A stretch of 16,350 nt of DNA, taken from contig JASFVG010000048.1 in assembly GCA_050049955.1 (NCBI GenBank), positions 1-16,350 on the forward strand. The letters are read 5' to 3'. The stretch comes from SKLM01 sp050049955. Lineage in GTDB: Bacteria > Chloroflexota > Anaerolineae > B4-G1. The position numbers were made by a program, and so were the translations under genes. Shown piece by piece: positions 1-7,011 of this stretch (the first letter of the stretch is position 1; every line of letters starts with the position of its first letter). The notes beneath the pieces are model-generated. The model did no database searches. It saw only the letters and a program-made list of their open reading frames with translations, and was not told the origin of the DNA.

Positions 1-979
1 CGTACGCCTCGACGTTGTAGTGGCAACGCCCCGCTCCGAAGTGATACGTGGCTTCCCCGGGATCGATCTCAATGGACCGCCGATACTCCCCCAGGCCCTG
101 CTCGTGCTTTCCCAGAGCGCTCAGCGCGTCTGCTAGGTCAGCGTGCCACTCGGCCCGATTCGGCGAAAGCTCCACGGCGTGGCGCAGAGACCTGACAGCC
201 TCGTCCAGCTTTCCGAGCCGCCCGCAGGCCGAACCCAGGTGATGATTGTAGTCGGGATGCGTGGGCGCAAGCCGCACCGCTCGCCGATACTCATGACTGG
301 CCTCGCTGGTCCGACCAGCTCCCTCGAACATCAGCCCCAATTCATCGCGCCAGGCCGCCTCCGTGAGAAGGTGCTCCTGGGACCCGCCGGCTGCACTCGT
401 ATCAGCGGAACCCGTCTCCAACTCGGTGGTGTTGGCACGACCCTGCTGAAGCGCCAGTGCTTCCTGCTGACGCGAAATGGCCTCCTCCGGTTTCCCAAGC
501 TGGACCAGGGAGACGGCGGCATCTCGGTGCAGCGCCGGCCACTGCGGTTCTATTTCGATAGCCCGCTCCAAGGCATGTACCGCTTCACTATGCCAGCCGC
601 GCATCCGGTACGCGTATCCCATTTCCTGATACACGTCCGCCGGGTCCGGCTTCAGTTCCAGCGCGCGCTCCAGGGTCTCCAACGCTTCCTCGTGCCGACC
701 GAGCCGGTTGAGGGCAACGCCCGCCTCGTAGAGGTATTGACCTTCATCGGGCGTCCGCTCCAAGGCCCTACGAAAAGCCTGAAGCGCCTTCTCGTGGCTT
801 CCCTGACGCTGGAGGGACAATCCCATGTCGTAGGATATGCGCGCATATAGCCGATCCGCCTCGGCAAGGGCGCTCTCGAACTCGGCCACAGCCTCATCGA
901 TGCAATCCGTCTCCAGCCGGCTGGTTGCCACTTCGTAGAGCGACCCAACTTGCTTCTTGTGCGTCGCGACACTCACCAT
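1..979 (-). CDS. TPR-repeat protein (C-terminus cut by the window edge)
   Basis: The reading frame is open from the ATG at 979 to the left edge, giving about 326 visible residues and no stop, so the C-terminus lies outside the window. It starts with MVSVATHKKQVGSLYEVATS and has GGAGGT five bases before the ATG. Tandem 34-residue TPR units run from about residue 46 to 181, with signatures such as YDMGLSLQRQGSHEKALQAF and YEAGVALNRLGRHEEALETL. A Ser/Thr/Gly-rich linker follows at about 181-206, then three more units (for example HHLGSACGRLGKLDEAVRSL). There is no signal peptide or membrane segment, so it is probably a cytoplasmic scaffold for protein contacts. It begins 10 bases after the stop of a small membrane protein and closes a cluster headed by a sensor kinase; a role as partner of either is inferred. 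Family assignment is secure, the specific function unknown. Confidence 0.9.
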   Translation of the reverse strand, partial: MVSVATHKKQVGSLYEVATSRLETDCIDEAVAEFESALAEADRLYARISYDMGLSLQRQGSHEKALQAFRRALERTPDEGQYLYEAGVALNRLGRHEEALETLERALELKPDPADVYQEMGYAYRMRGWHSEAVHALERAIEIEPQWPALHRDAAVSLVQLGKPEEAISRQQEALALQQGRANTTELETGSADTSAAGGSQEHLLTEAAWRDELGLMFEGAGRTSEASHEYRRAVRLAPTHPDYNHHLGSACGRLGKLDEAVRSLRHAVELSPNRAEWHADLADALSALGKHEQGLGEYRRSIEIDPGEATYHFGAGRCHYNVEAY

Positions 980-989
980 GGGGTACCTC

Positions 990-1316
990 CTACGAGCCAA
1001 CCGCACCGAGGGCCGAGAGCATCCAGAAGGCCACGATGCATAGCGCAACGCCGGCCAGGCATAGGAAGACCCCCACGCCGACCGACGTTCTGATCAGCTG
1101 GTTGATCGCCCCAACCAGGCTGGACATGGAGGTGATCAATGGAGCCAAGCCGGCATCCGTCACCGCCTTGCTGCTTACCTTGGCTGACTGAGCCGAAATG
1201 CGTTTCAGCGCCTGCTGATACTGCTTCGATAGAATCGTCCAAAGCCCTGCGATGCACGAACTCAGACCGAGCGCAAAGAGGATAACCGACATAAGAACCT
1301 GGACTGTCGTGATCAT
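990..1316 (-). CDS. small membrane protein with two transmembrane helices
   Basis: A 108-residue protein with a clear AAGGAG seven bases before its ATG. Hydrophobic segments are at about residues 5-27 (core MSVILFALGLSSCIAGLWTI) and 77-102 (core VGVGVFLCLAGVALCIVAFW). Between them lies a polar, Ser/Lys/Gln-containing stretch of about 45 residues that could form an amphipathic helix; an in-out-in hairpin or the reverse are both possible. I do not recognise the family. Its ATG overlaps the stop of the upstream frame in the sequence tcATGAtc, and its own stop is 10 bases before the TPR gene, so it should be co-transcribed with the kinase upstream and the TPR gene downstream. This small, two-helix size would suit an accessory membrane subunit or a membrane anchor for the TPR protein, but nothing in the sequence proves that. 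Confidence 0.7.
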   Translation of the reverse strand: MITTVQVLMSVILFALGLSSCIAGLWTILSKQYQQALKRISAQSAKVSSKAVTDAGLAPLITSMSSLVGAINQLIRTSVGVGVFLCLAGVALCIVAFWMLSALGAVGS

Positions 1317-1472
1317 GACCCTTCTCCTTTCATCATCAGGTAGCTAAGCTTCCATTCACCGTCAAACCGGACCACAAATAGCGAGCACAATCCGACGGGT
1401 GGCTCCAGGTAGGCTCCACGTCCCCTGCAGCGTTCCCACCGGCTGGTCGAAATCGAGGCGATAGAGACTCAT
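1313..1472 (-). pseudogene. short coupled ORF between kinase and membrane protein, probably frameshifted
   Basis: An ATG at 1472 overlaps the kinase stop as ATGA. Its frame gives a 36-residue product (MSLYRLDFDQPVGTLQGTW, then SLPGATRRIVLAICGPV) ending at 1362. Moving one base forward just after GTW continues as AYLEPPVGLC, SLFVVRFDGEWKLSYLMMKG and EGS, ending at the TGA at 1313-1315, which overlaps the ATG of the next gene as ATGA. The joined product would be about 52 residues, filling the gap exactly with coupled junctions at both ends. This suggests an ancestral or programmed +1-shifted small gene, or a sequence error. The second half is also in frame with the kinase gene beyond its stop, so readthrough is another reading. 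No homology recognised. Confidence 0.4.
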
Positions 1473-4400
1473 TGTACCAGCGCCACCTGGACCGTATTCA
1501 CCAAATCCTGCGATTGGCGATCGAGTAGGGGGAGGCTGATATAGAACGCACTGCCCTTCCTCGGTCTGCTGTTGACCCAGACTTTTCCTTGGTGGCGCTC
1601 CACGATCGACTTGACGAGAGCCAATCCCAACCCGGTACCGGCCACGGCCGGGCGATCGCCACCCTTGACCCGGTAGAACTTCTCGAACAGCCGGACCTGC
1701 TCGTCCGGCGCGATCCCGATCCCATCGTCAACCACGCTGATGACGGCTCGATCCTTGGTGTCCTCAGGGACTGACAGCTCCACGCTCACGTTCCCGCCCC
1801 TAGGTGTGTACTTGATGGCATTGTCCAGCAGATTCACTATCACTTGGCGAAGCAATGCCATGTCGCCAGCCACCGTCACTTCGCCAGTCCGGCCGTTCCC
1901 GCTTGCCGAAAGCCCCGGGAGGACCCGCGTTTTCAGCGATATCCCCTTGGCATCCGCGTCGGCCTCCATCGCTTTCACCGCTTCCGACACAACCAGTGCC
2001 AGGTTGCAGGGCTCGTGCTCCAGGCCAAGGCCAGCTTCGATGCGCCGCAGATCGAGCAGATCAGTCACCAGCCCGTCAATTCTGTCGATACCATTGATGA
2101 TGTATCGGACGTGTTCGTGCTGCTTCCCATTGAGCTCTCCCACGGCGTCTAGCCTGTCCGCGTAGCCGCGCATATAGGTCAGCGGTGACCGAAGGTCGTG
2201 CGAGACAGTCGCCAGGAAGTCGGACTTCATCCGATCCAGCTGTCGGAAGCGTGTGACGTCCCGCATGACGGCCACCCTCCCGATCTGCTGCCCATCGTGA
2301 TTCACAATCGTTGACACATTGACGTACAGGGCTCGACCGTCGGGCAGTGAGGTCTGCTCGATTAGGGCTCCGTCGGAGGCCGATGGCCTCGTCAAGAGAT
2401 CCGCCAGTTCACGGTCCAGGCCGGTCTCGTCGACCATCTCGCCCAGCACTGCACTTGCCTCCACGTCGAATGCCTGCTCGGCAGCGGGGTTCACCAGCAG
2501 GATTCGATTGTCTTGGTCCGTGACAACGACCGCATCACCTATGCTATCCAGGAGTGCCGATAGTCTCCTCTGCTCGCCCTCTACAGCCTCGAACAGCCGT
2601 GCGTTCTCAAGGAGAACCGCCGTCTGGCTGGCCAGGGTCGACAGGAACTTCACCTTCTGCTCTTTCAACTCCTGAGCCTGCCCGAAACCCACCCACAGTA
2701 CAGCCAGCGTCTTGCTGCTAGTTCGGACGGGGAGCGCGATCAGAGCCCGAACGTGGCCATTCAGCATCTCCGGGTCGGCCAGTGCCTTGGCCCGGGCCAA
2801 GTCGCCCAGAACAACGGGGCTGGTTCGTCCCTTGACCGCATCCGCCACCACCGCGTCGAGCCCCTCCACGGCCGCACTAATACCCGGGCGTTGCCCTTCC
2901 CCGGCCGACATCACCACCTGTGGGTGGCCCTCTTCAGACAGGAAGATGGCCCGGGCCACCTCGGCTCCGGTTGCCTGCAAGGCTCCTTCCAGAATGAACG
3001 GTACGCCGTACGACAGTTCAAGCGTCGACGACCCTGCCTGGAGGATCTCAAGCAGCAGGGAGAGATCGCTCATCCGGTCCTTGAGCCGTACGCGCATGCC
3101 CTCGAAAGCCTCGCCCACGCGACCGACCTCATCCTTTCCTGTCACCGTAACCGGGTCGGCGAGGCCTCCTCGGGCAATGCGGTCGGCCGCACCCGCTAGC
3201 TGCGCGAGGGGCTGGGTTACCCGCCGAGTGACGGAGACGATGGCCAGAACAAGCCCGACTCCGAACAGCGCCTGAAGGATAAGCAAAGGCCCAGCGATCT
3301 GTCGGGCTTCCTCCAGCACGACTTCGAAGGGTAGGCGAATCACCACAGTCCAAGGATAGCCGTCTGCCGGCAGATAGTACGTCATCAGAAGGGTCTGGTC
3401 CGTTGGATCGCGGCTCATGCATACTTCACCTCTTGGCACCTGAGTGGAGCAGATGCGATCCTCACCCGGCTCCCAGTCAGTCAGAAGCAAGCTGGAATCG
3501 GAATGGGCGACCACTAGGCCTCGCCCATCGATCACCAGTCCCTCACTGAGACCGCTCGTCCATTGTAGCCCTGTCAGGATGCGAGTGACTACGGGATTGA
3601 CGTTCAGGTGAGTACGCCCGATCAGAGCTCCCGTTGGCTTCCGACCTACCGCTTCCTCGCCATCCGCCACCGGAGCTATGAAGGACATAAGGGCACCGCT
3701 CCGGGGTGAGGGATGTGCGGGACTCATCTGGAATGTCCCATCTCGCAGCACCCGCTCCATCAGCTTCTGCTCCTCGCTCGTCAGCCGCGTATGGCCCGCC
3801 AGACCGGGTGGGTACTCCGCCAGCAGTTGGCCATTTGAGCTGAACAGCAGTAGCTGATCGAAGAAGGCGTCCATCCTTAGGTCGTGGATCAAGCGACGCT
3901 CCAAGGCTTCCACCTCATCTTGCCGAAGATACTCATCACCTGCAAACTCCGTCAGCAATGCCTGCCCCGTCCGAATGAACTGCGGGATAGCCTGCGAGGC
4001 ACTGTAGGCGTCTTGAGCCATCTCGCGGATGGCCTGTGACCTTGCTATGCGGATTGTCGTCGCCGTCACCGCCGTGATCAGGACCCCGGTGGCTATCAGT
4101 ACTAGGGGCACGACCAGCGTGAGGAACCTCCGATTCATGCTCGAAGCGTGAGGAGCGTTGCGAAGTGGCCTCTGAACGGGCCTGAGTCTTGGCACTACCT
4201 GATACACGACCTGCAGCACGGTCGCCGCCGTCAGACTTTCAATCAGTACCGGCACGAGGCGCGCCTGTGTCAGTGTCCACGAGTATTCGAGGCTGGAAGG
4301 CCCGAGGGTCGCCACCCGGGCTGCTACGGACAACGCTAGCGACAGTACCACGAACGGGGAAACGATAGCTGCTGCAACGACAGGCTGACGTGCGGCGCGT

Positions 4401-4894
4401 GCCCAGCGGCCACGATAGTCCTGTCGAACAAGCAGACCTATCCCTGCACCGAGGAAAGCGAGGCAGAAGGGATCTCCTAGGCCTCCAGTCGTCAAGTCCG
4501 ACCGCATAGCTCCGGTCAGGAGACCTAGCACGAAGGCGGAGCCGGGACCCAGCCATGCCCCTGCGGCGATCAACGGGACGCTCCCTAGCAACGGCACGGC
4601 TAGCTCTGCGGGCTCGATTGCAACAGTCGGAAACGATGATGCCACGGCCAGCGGCAGGTGAACCACGAAGAGGTTCCCCGCCAACGCCGCGGCGATAGCC
4701 AGCCCCACTCCAAGCGAACTGCGGCTGCGAGAGCGAGCAAGCTTCGCAAAGTCCGCCCGGTAGCGGAGGAGTAGGAGTGCACCCAGCGCAACGTACACCC
4801 CGAGCAGGGCATACTCCCAAGGTGAACGCCCCCCGATCCCCTCTTCGTACCCTGCACCCAGCTGTAGCCAAGGTCGCCAGATCTCAAGTTCCAT
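1469..4894 (-). CDS. multi-domain membrane sensor histidine kinase
   Basis: A 1141-residue kinase that would autophosphorylate on a conserved His and pass phosphate to a response regulator. Order: about six membrane helices (residues 25-235); a further helix (257-282); an extracytoplasmic Cache-like sensor region (about 290-530) with two close cysteines, C482 and C492, that might form a disulfide; a helix (534-556); HAMP (about 557-610); GAF (about 615-770); PAS (about 777-885, with DSIGDAVVVTDQDNRILLVN); HisKA with FLATVSHDLRSPLTYMRGY and phospho-acceptor H899; and HATPase_c with N box QVIVNLLDNAIKYT (N1021, N1025), G1 box DDGIGIA and G2 box GTGLGLALVKSIV. All catalytic boxes are intact. HisKA resembles PhoR/ResE-type kinases more than NtrB. 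The start has only a weak GGGA five bases upstream. It is followed by ATGA-coupled genes. The sigma-54 activator at 5587-6969 is the obvious but unproven partner. Confidence 0.93.
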   Translation of the reverse strand: MELEIWRPWLQLGAGYEEGIGGRSPWEYALLGVYVALGALLLLRYRADFAKLARSRSRSSLGVGLAIAAALAGNLFVVHLPLAVASSFPTVAIEPAELAVPLLGSVPLIAAGAWLGPGSAFVLGLLTGAMRSDLTTGGLGDPFCLAFLGAGIGLLVRQDYRGRWARAARQPVVAAAIVSPFVVLSLALSVAARVATLGPSSLEYSWTLTQARLVPVLIESLTAATVLQVVYQVVPRLRPVQRPLRNAPHASSMNRRFLTLVVPLVLIATGVLITAVTATTIRIARSQAIREMAQDAYSASQAIPQFIRTGQALLTEFAGDEYLRQDEVEALERRLIHDLRMDAFFDQLLLFSSNGQLLAEYPPGLAGHTRLTSEEQKLMERVLRDGTFQMSPAHPSPRSGALMSFIAPVADGEEAVGRKPTGALIGRTHLNVNPVVTRILTGLQWTSGLSEGLVIDGRGLVVAHSDSSLLLTDWEPGEDRICSTQVPRGEVCMSRDPTDQTLLMTYYLPADGYPWTVVIRLPFEVVLEEARQIAGPLLILQALFGVGLVLAIVSVTRRVTQPLAQLAGAADRIARGGLADPVTVTGKDEVGRVGEAFEGMRVRLKDRMSDLSLLLEILQAGSSTLELSYGVPFILEGALQATGAEVARAIFLSEEGHPQVVMSAGEGQRPGISAAVEGLDAVVADAVKGRTSPVVLGDLARAKALADPEMLNGHVRALIALPVRTSSKTLAVLWVGFGQAQELKEQKVKFLSTLASQTAVLLENARLFEAVEGEQRRLSALLDSIGDAVVVTDQDNRILLVNPAAEQAFDVEASAVLGEMVDETGLDRELADLLTRPSASDGALIEQTSLPDGRALYVNVSTIVNHDGQQIGRVAVMRDVTRFRQLDRMKSDFLATVSHDLRSPLTYMRGYADRLDAVGELNGKQHEHVRYIINGIDRIDGLVTDLLDLRRIEAGLGLEHEPCNLALVVSEAVKAMEADADAKGISLKTRVLPGLSASGNGRTGEVTVAGDMALLRQVIVNLLDNAIKYTPRGGNVSVELSVPEDTKDRAVISVVDDGIGIAPDEQVRLFEKFYRVKGGDRPAVAGTGLGLALVKSIVERHQGKVWVNSRPRKGSAFYISLPLLDRQSQDLVNTVQVALVQ

Positions 4895-4921
4895 GTTCCC
4901 TATCCCTGGACGAGTTTCGAG

Positions 4922-5188
4922 TCAATTCGTGCTCTCAAGGTCTTGGTCTGGGGGCATCTCCCCCGAATCTCCGTCCCCAGACTGCAGAGTCCCATCTGAA
5001 CGCGGCTCGGGTGGAGAAGCCTGCAACGGCATAGCCTCCGCACCTGCACCTGTATCATGTCGCAAGAAGCGTGCCAACGGGTCGTCCACACCCCACTCCG
5101 CCGCTTCCAGCAATGCCGAACTAACCCCGTCGGGAGCTTGCTGTAGAAGCGATAGCGTACCATCTACCACTCCTCGCCCGCGGGCCAC
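4922..5188 (-). CDS. possible small acidic hypothetical protein
   Basis: An 88-codon frame starting at GTG 5188, with a GGAAGG-like element seven bases upstream, and ending 27 bases before the kinase start. The N-terminal half reads like a folded or helical segment (LLQQAPDGVSSALLEAAEWG, then VDDPLARFLRHD). The C-terminal half is acidic and rich in Pro, Ser and Gly (MPLQASPPEPRSDGTLQSGD), probably disordered. Placement just before the kinase gene, on the same strand, makes a co-expressed small protein possible. No family is recognised. A competing frame (4900-5163) overlaps it but its composition, rich in Arg, Cys and Trp, looks like a shadow. The call rests on composition and position only. 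Confidence 0.35.
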   Translation of the reverse strand: MARGRGVVDGTLSLLQQAPDGVSSALLEAAEWGVDDPLARFLRHDTGAGAEAMPLQASPPEPRSDGTLQSGDGDSGEMPPDQDLESTN

Positions 5189-5482
5189 GGGTCGCCTTCC
5201 CGGTCCGGAGACGAGGCAGACCCGCGGGGCGCGGGATCAGATGGAAAGCACGGCTAGGGGTAGTGTCGCGATCCGCCCCCATGCCTGGGGCACAAGCCAC
5301 GGTTGGCGGACGGATGGTTCCGGACCGGCGCGTGCAGCGCGCCTGGGCTAGAGGCTCACAGCAGAGAAGGCAACCTCGAGGGTCGAAAGGAGGATGTGCA
5401 CTGCGCCACGGGGAGTGCCTTGAGTAACGCTCCGTAGCAGCATGATGGACGGAGCGCCGGGGCCCCTGGCGCAGCTTGTTGG

Positions 5483-5511
5483 TGTAGACCTGTGCTAGCC
5501 GACGCCGTCAA
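5483..5511 (-). promoter_or_regulatory. weak sigma-70-like promoter candidate for the kinase cluster
   Basis: On the minus strand TTGACG (5511-5506, five of six to the -35 consensus) is followed after 17 bases by TCTACA (5488-5483, three of six to the -10 consensus). It points towards the kinase gene. The -10 match is poor, so this is only a candidate. Confidence 0.2.
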
Positions 5512-5550
5512 ACGAGCCGCAGTATCGCGGAATCTTCCTCACGTTGCGGG

Positions 5551-5566
5551 AAAAAACGCACGAGCG
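5551..5566 (-). terminator. possible weak terminator after the sigma-54 activator
   Basis: About 20 bases after the activator stop the minus strand has CGCTCGTGCG directly followed by six T residues (A6 on the plus strand at 5551-5556). The stem is only three base pairs with a four-base loop, so termination here would be inefficient; stronger GC-rich hairpins lie further down at 5428-5472 but lack a T tract. Confidence 0.25.
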
Positions 5567-5586
5567 GATGACAGGCGCGAACCGCG

Positions 5587-6969
5587 TCAAGCTAGCCCGT
5601 ACTTCTCAAGGCGGTACCGAAGCTGGTCCCGGGAGATGGACAGCAGCCTTGCCGCCTCGGTCTGATTGCCACCGCATCTTTCCATCGCGTCCTGGACGAA
5701 CTGGCGCTCCAAATCGGATACAACTTCGGCCAGCGCGATACCACCAGGAGGAAGAGCGGTAAGGGAATCAGGCAAACGGTTCCCTCCCATCAAGTCCGCG
5801 CCGCCACTCAGCTCGGCCGGCAGATGCGACGACTGGATCTCCGGTCCGTCGCACAGCACCATGGCCCGCTCTACAACGTTTCTGACTTCCCGGATGTTGC
5901 CTGGCCACCCATATCGCAACATGAGCCGCAAGGCGTCATCGGACACGTCCGCGACGTTCCTTCCCATGGTCCGATTGAGTTCCTTGATGAAAGCGCCGAT
6001 GAAGAGCTCGAGGTCCTCCATCCGCTCTCGCAGCGGTGGCAACCTGATCACTACGACGCTGAGGCGGTAGTACAGGTCCTCACGAAACCCCCCATCCTCT
6101 ACTGCCGACCGCAGGTCCCTATTAGAGGCAGCCACAAAGCGGACGTCAACCTTGATATCATTCGTCCCGCCCACTCGCCGAAGGGTCTTGGTCTCCAAGA
6201 CCCGAAGGATCTTGGCCTGCATTCCGAGAGGCATGTCGCCAATCTCATCCAGGAAGAGCGTGCCACCATCCCCCACCTCGAGCAGCCCCTTCTTCCGCCG
6301 TCTGGCACCGGTGAACGCTCCCGCTTCAAAGCCAAACAACTCGCTTTCTAGGAGATCGCTCGGGATGGCAGCGCAATTGATGACACGAAACGGCATGGCT
6401 GAGCGCGGGCTCCGGTCGTGGATCGCCCTGGCGACCACCTCCTTGCCGGTGCCACTCTCACCCTGGATGAGAACCGTTACGCTACCCTGGGCCACCTTGG
6501 TGACCAGCTGCGCAATTTGCTGCATCTGCCTGCTCTCGCCGACGATCCACCGCGGGGCGTAGCCTCCAGCCTGGTCGCGCAGGCGTTCAAGCTCCCTCCG
6601 CATAGCCAGCTCTCCCAGGGCACGCTGAATCACGAGCTTGAGCTTCTTGGTGTTGGACGGCTTGTCGATGTAGTCATAGGCTCCCAGCTTCATAGCCTCC
6701 ACAGCGCTGTCGACGGCCCCGAATGCTGTGAGCACGATCACGTGCACGTCGGGCTCGCTTCGCTTCATCTTGCGTAGGACGGAGATACCATCAGCATCCG
6801 GTAGCCTGAGATCAAGGAGAACGATGTCCACCGGCTTATTCCGCAGCAAGGCTTCCCCGTCGGCGCCTGTGGCCGCCGCCAAGACCTCGTATCCCTCCTC
6901 CTCCAGGATGGTAACCAGAAAGGAGCGCAGCATATCGTCGTCATCAACAACCAGGACTGTGGCCGCCAT
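5587..6969 (-). CDS. NtrC-type sigma-54-dependent response regulator
   Basis: A 460-residue transcription activator. The receiver domain (residues 1-115) has acidic pocket residues around D10-D12, phospho-acceptor D53 (LLDLRLPDADG), T81 and K103. The AAA+ domain (about 140-370) has Walker A GESGTGKE (170-177), the sigma-54 contact loop GAFTGA (217-222), Walker B GTLFLDEIGD and the arginine-finger region FREDLYYRL. A C-terminal Fis-type helix-turn-helix (about 415-458, NQTEAARLLSISRDQLRYRL) binds DNA. All parts for ATP-driven remodelling of sigma-54 polymerase are present. The start is fixed by AGGAGG seven bases before ATG 6969. It lies 42 bases after rpoN and is probably co-transcribed. The kinase encoded further on (1469-4894) is its likely, unproven partner. 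Target genes are unknown. Confidence 0.96.
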   Translation of the reverse strand: MAATVLVVDDDDMLRSFLVTILEEEGYEVLAAATGADGEALLRNKPVDIVLLDLRLPDADGISVLRKMKRSEPDVHVIVLTAFGAVDSAVEAMKLGAYDYIDKPSNTKKLKLVIQRALGELAMRRELERLRDQAGGYAPRWIVGESRQMQQIAQLVTKVAQGSVTVLIQGESGTGKEVVARAIHDRSPRSAMPFRVINCAAIPSDLLESELFGFEAGAFTGARRRKKGLLEVGDGGTLFLDEIGDMPLGMQAKILRVLETKTLRRVGGTNDIKVDVRFVAASNRDLRSAVEDGGFREDLYYRLSVVVIRLPPLRERMEDLELFIGAFIKELNRTMGRNVADVSDDALRLMLRYGWPGNIREVRNVVERAMVLCDGPEIQSSHLPAELSGGADLMGGNRLPDSLTALPPGGIALAEVVSDLERQFVQDAMERCGGNQTEAARLLSISRDQLRYRLEKYGLA

Positions 6970-7011
6970 CCTTCATCCTCCTGCTGGGCCCACTGGGCTA
7001 AGTCAGCCGCG

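Larger units (their letters stand above)
5189..5586. other. structured intergenic region, no gene seen
   Basis: About 400 bases between the activator stop and the first possible ORF before the kinase. I see no credible coding frame on either strand. It holds GC-rich dyads: a 6-bp perfect stem with 5-base loop at 5327-5343 (GGCGCG/CGCGCC), an 8-bp perfect inverted repeat at 5428-5435/5449-5456 (CGCTCCGT/ACGGAGCG), and an overlapping dyad at 5454-5458/5468-5472 around GGGGCCCC. It should contain the 3' end of the rpoN/activator transcript and the promoter of the kinase cluster. By eye I find no -24/-12 sigma-54 element in it. Confidence 0.5.

Noticed and set aside
430..449. TTGGCACG followed by TGCTG on the plus strand as a sigma-54 promoter
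   Set aside because: The spacing between GG and GC is nine, not ten bases, and it lies antisense inside the TPR gene with no plus-strand gene to serve.
143..850. A 235-codon open frame on the plus strand
   Set aside because: It is antisense to the TPR gene, which shows clear repeat signatures and a good ribosome site.
2712..3275. A 187-codon open frame on the plus strand
   Set aside because: It is antisense to the GAF-HAMP part of the kinase and is rich in Ser, Arg and Ala, typical of shadow frames in GC-rich DNA.
4900..5163. An 87-codon minus-strand frame overlapping the 88-codon candidate
   Set aside because: Its product is rich in Arg, Cys and Trp and has no domain-like pattern; the other frame has better composition.
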